NCBI GenBank assembly: GCA_017959135.1
Contig: JAGDBH010000291.1
Span: forward strand, 1 to 7,092
DNA from: Succinivibrio sp.
Lineage (GTDB): Bacteria; Pseudomonadota; Gammaproteobacteria; Enterobacterales; Succinivibrionaceae
Length of the DNA stretch: 7,092 nucleotides
Direction: 5' to 3'
Made by a program: the position numbers and the translations under genes. Below are positions 7,073 to 7,092 of this stretch, piece after piece; position 1 is the stretch's first letter; each line of letters opens with the position of its first letter. Below the pieces are notes generated by a model. It did no database searches and was not told where the DNA came from. It saw only the letters and a list, made by a program, of their open reading frames with translations.

Positions 7073-7092
7073 TGGTGGGTCGTGAGGGGGTC
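7073..7092 (-). tRNA. tRNA, probably Lys (3' end only)
   Basis: The last 20 bases are identical to the 3' terminal 20 bases of the tRNA-Lys gene at 6872-6891: encoded CCA, acceptor 3' strand, 3' T-stem strand and part of the T loop. The gene continues past the right edge, so its anticodon and 5' T-stem strand cannot be read. Identity of the acceptor region and the alternating Lys/Val layout make Lys the best call. Confidence 0.8.

Noticed and set aside
6861..7092. Integration site (att) at the 3' end of tRNA-Lys with srfBC as an inserted island
   Set aside because: Apart from the neighbouring tRNA copy at 7073-7092, no second copy of the tRNA 3' end and no integrase gene is visible in the window.

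Overview
The window carries a minus-strand block with two large genes, srfB (complete) and srfC (cut by the left edge). Upstream of them, at the right end, lie minus-strand tRNA genes in the order Lys (cut by the right edge), Val, Lys. All transcription I can support runs right to left. The organism is most likely a gammaproteobacterium. SrfB and SrfC are typical of that group, and alternating Lys/Val tRNA genes recall the E. coli lysT-valT-lysW-valZ cluster. Modest GC, frequent AGA arginine codons and AAG-biased lysine codons made me think of the anaerobic Succinivibrionaceae (Aeromonadales), but this is a guess from composition.

Region by region: 1-2668 encodes SrfC, a P-loop GTPase whose G1, G3 and G4 motifs resemble those of dynamin-like GTPases. 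Positions 2675-6697 encode SrfB, a very large protein built around an Hsp70/actin-type ATPase core. The two genes are 6 bases apart and the srfC ribosome-binding site lies in the last codons of srfB, so they form one translationally coupled unit. Positions 6707-6871 are an AT-rich leader holding a weak promoter candidate and no convincing terminator. Positions 6872-7092 hold the tRNA genes and their spacers.

How the parts may work together: SrfB and SrfC are known as the second and third products of srfABC, first described as SsrB-regulated genes in Salmonella and annotated as virulence factors, without a settled biochemical role. Here the position expected for srfA, directly upstream of srfB, is taken by tRNA genes. 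The unit therefore looks like an actin/Hsp70-like ATPase plus a dynamin-like GTPase acting without a neighbouring SrfA. That pairing is the best candidate for an under-described system here.

The second point of note is the tRNA-Lys(CUU) gene. It has A instead of the near-universal U at position 33 and a C-U mismatch in the T stem, although everything else in its cloverleaf is intact.
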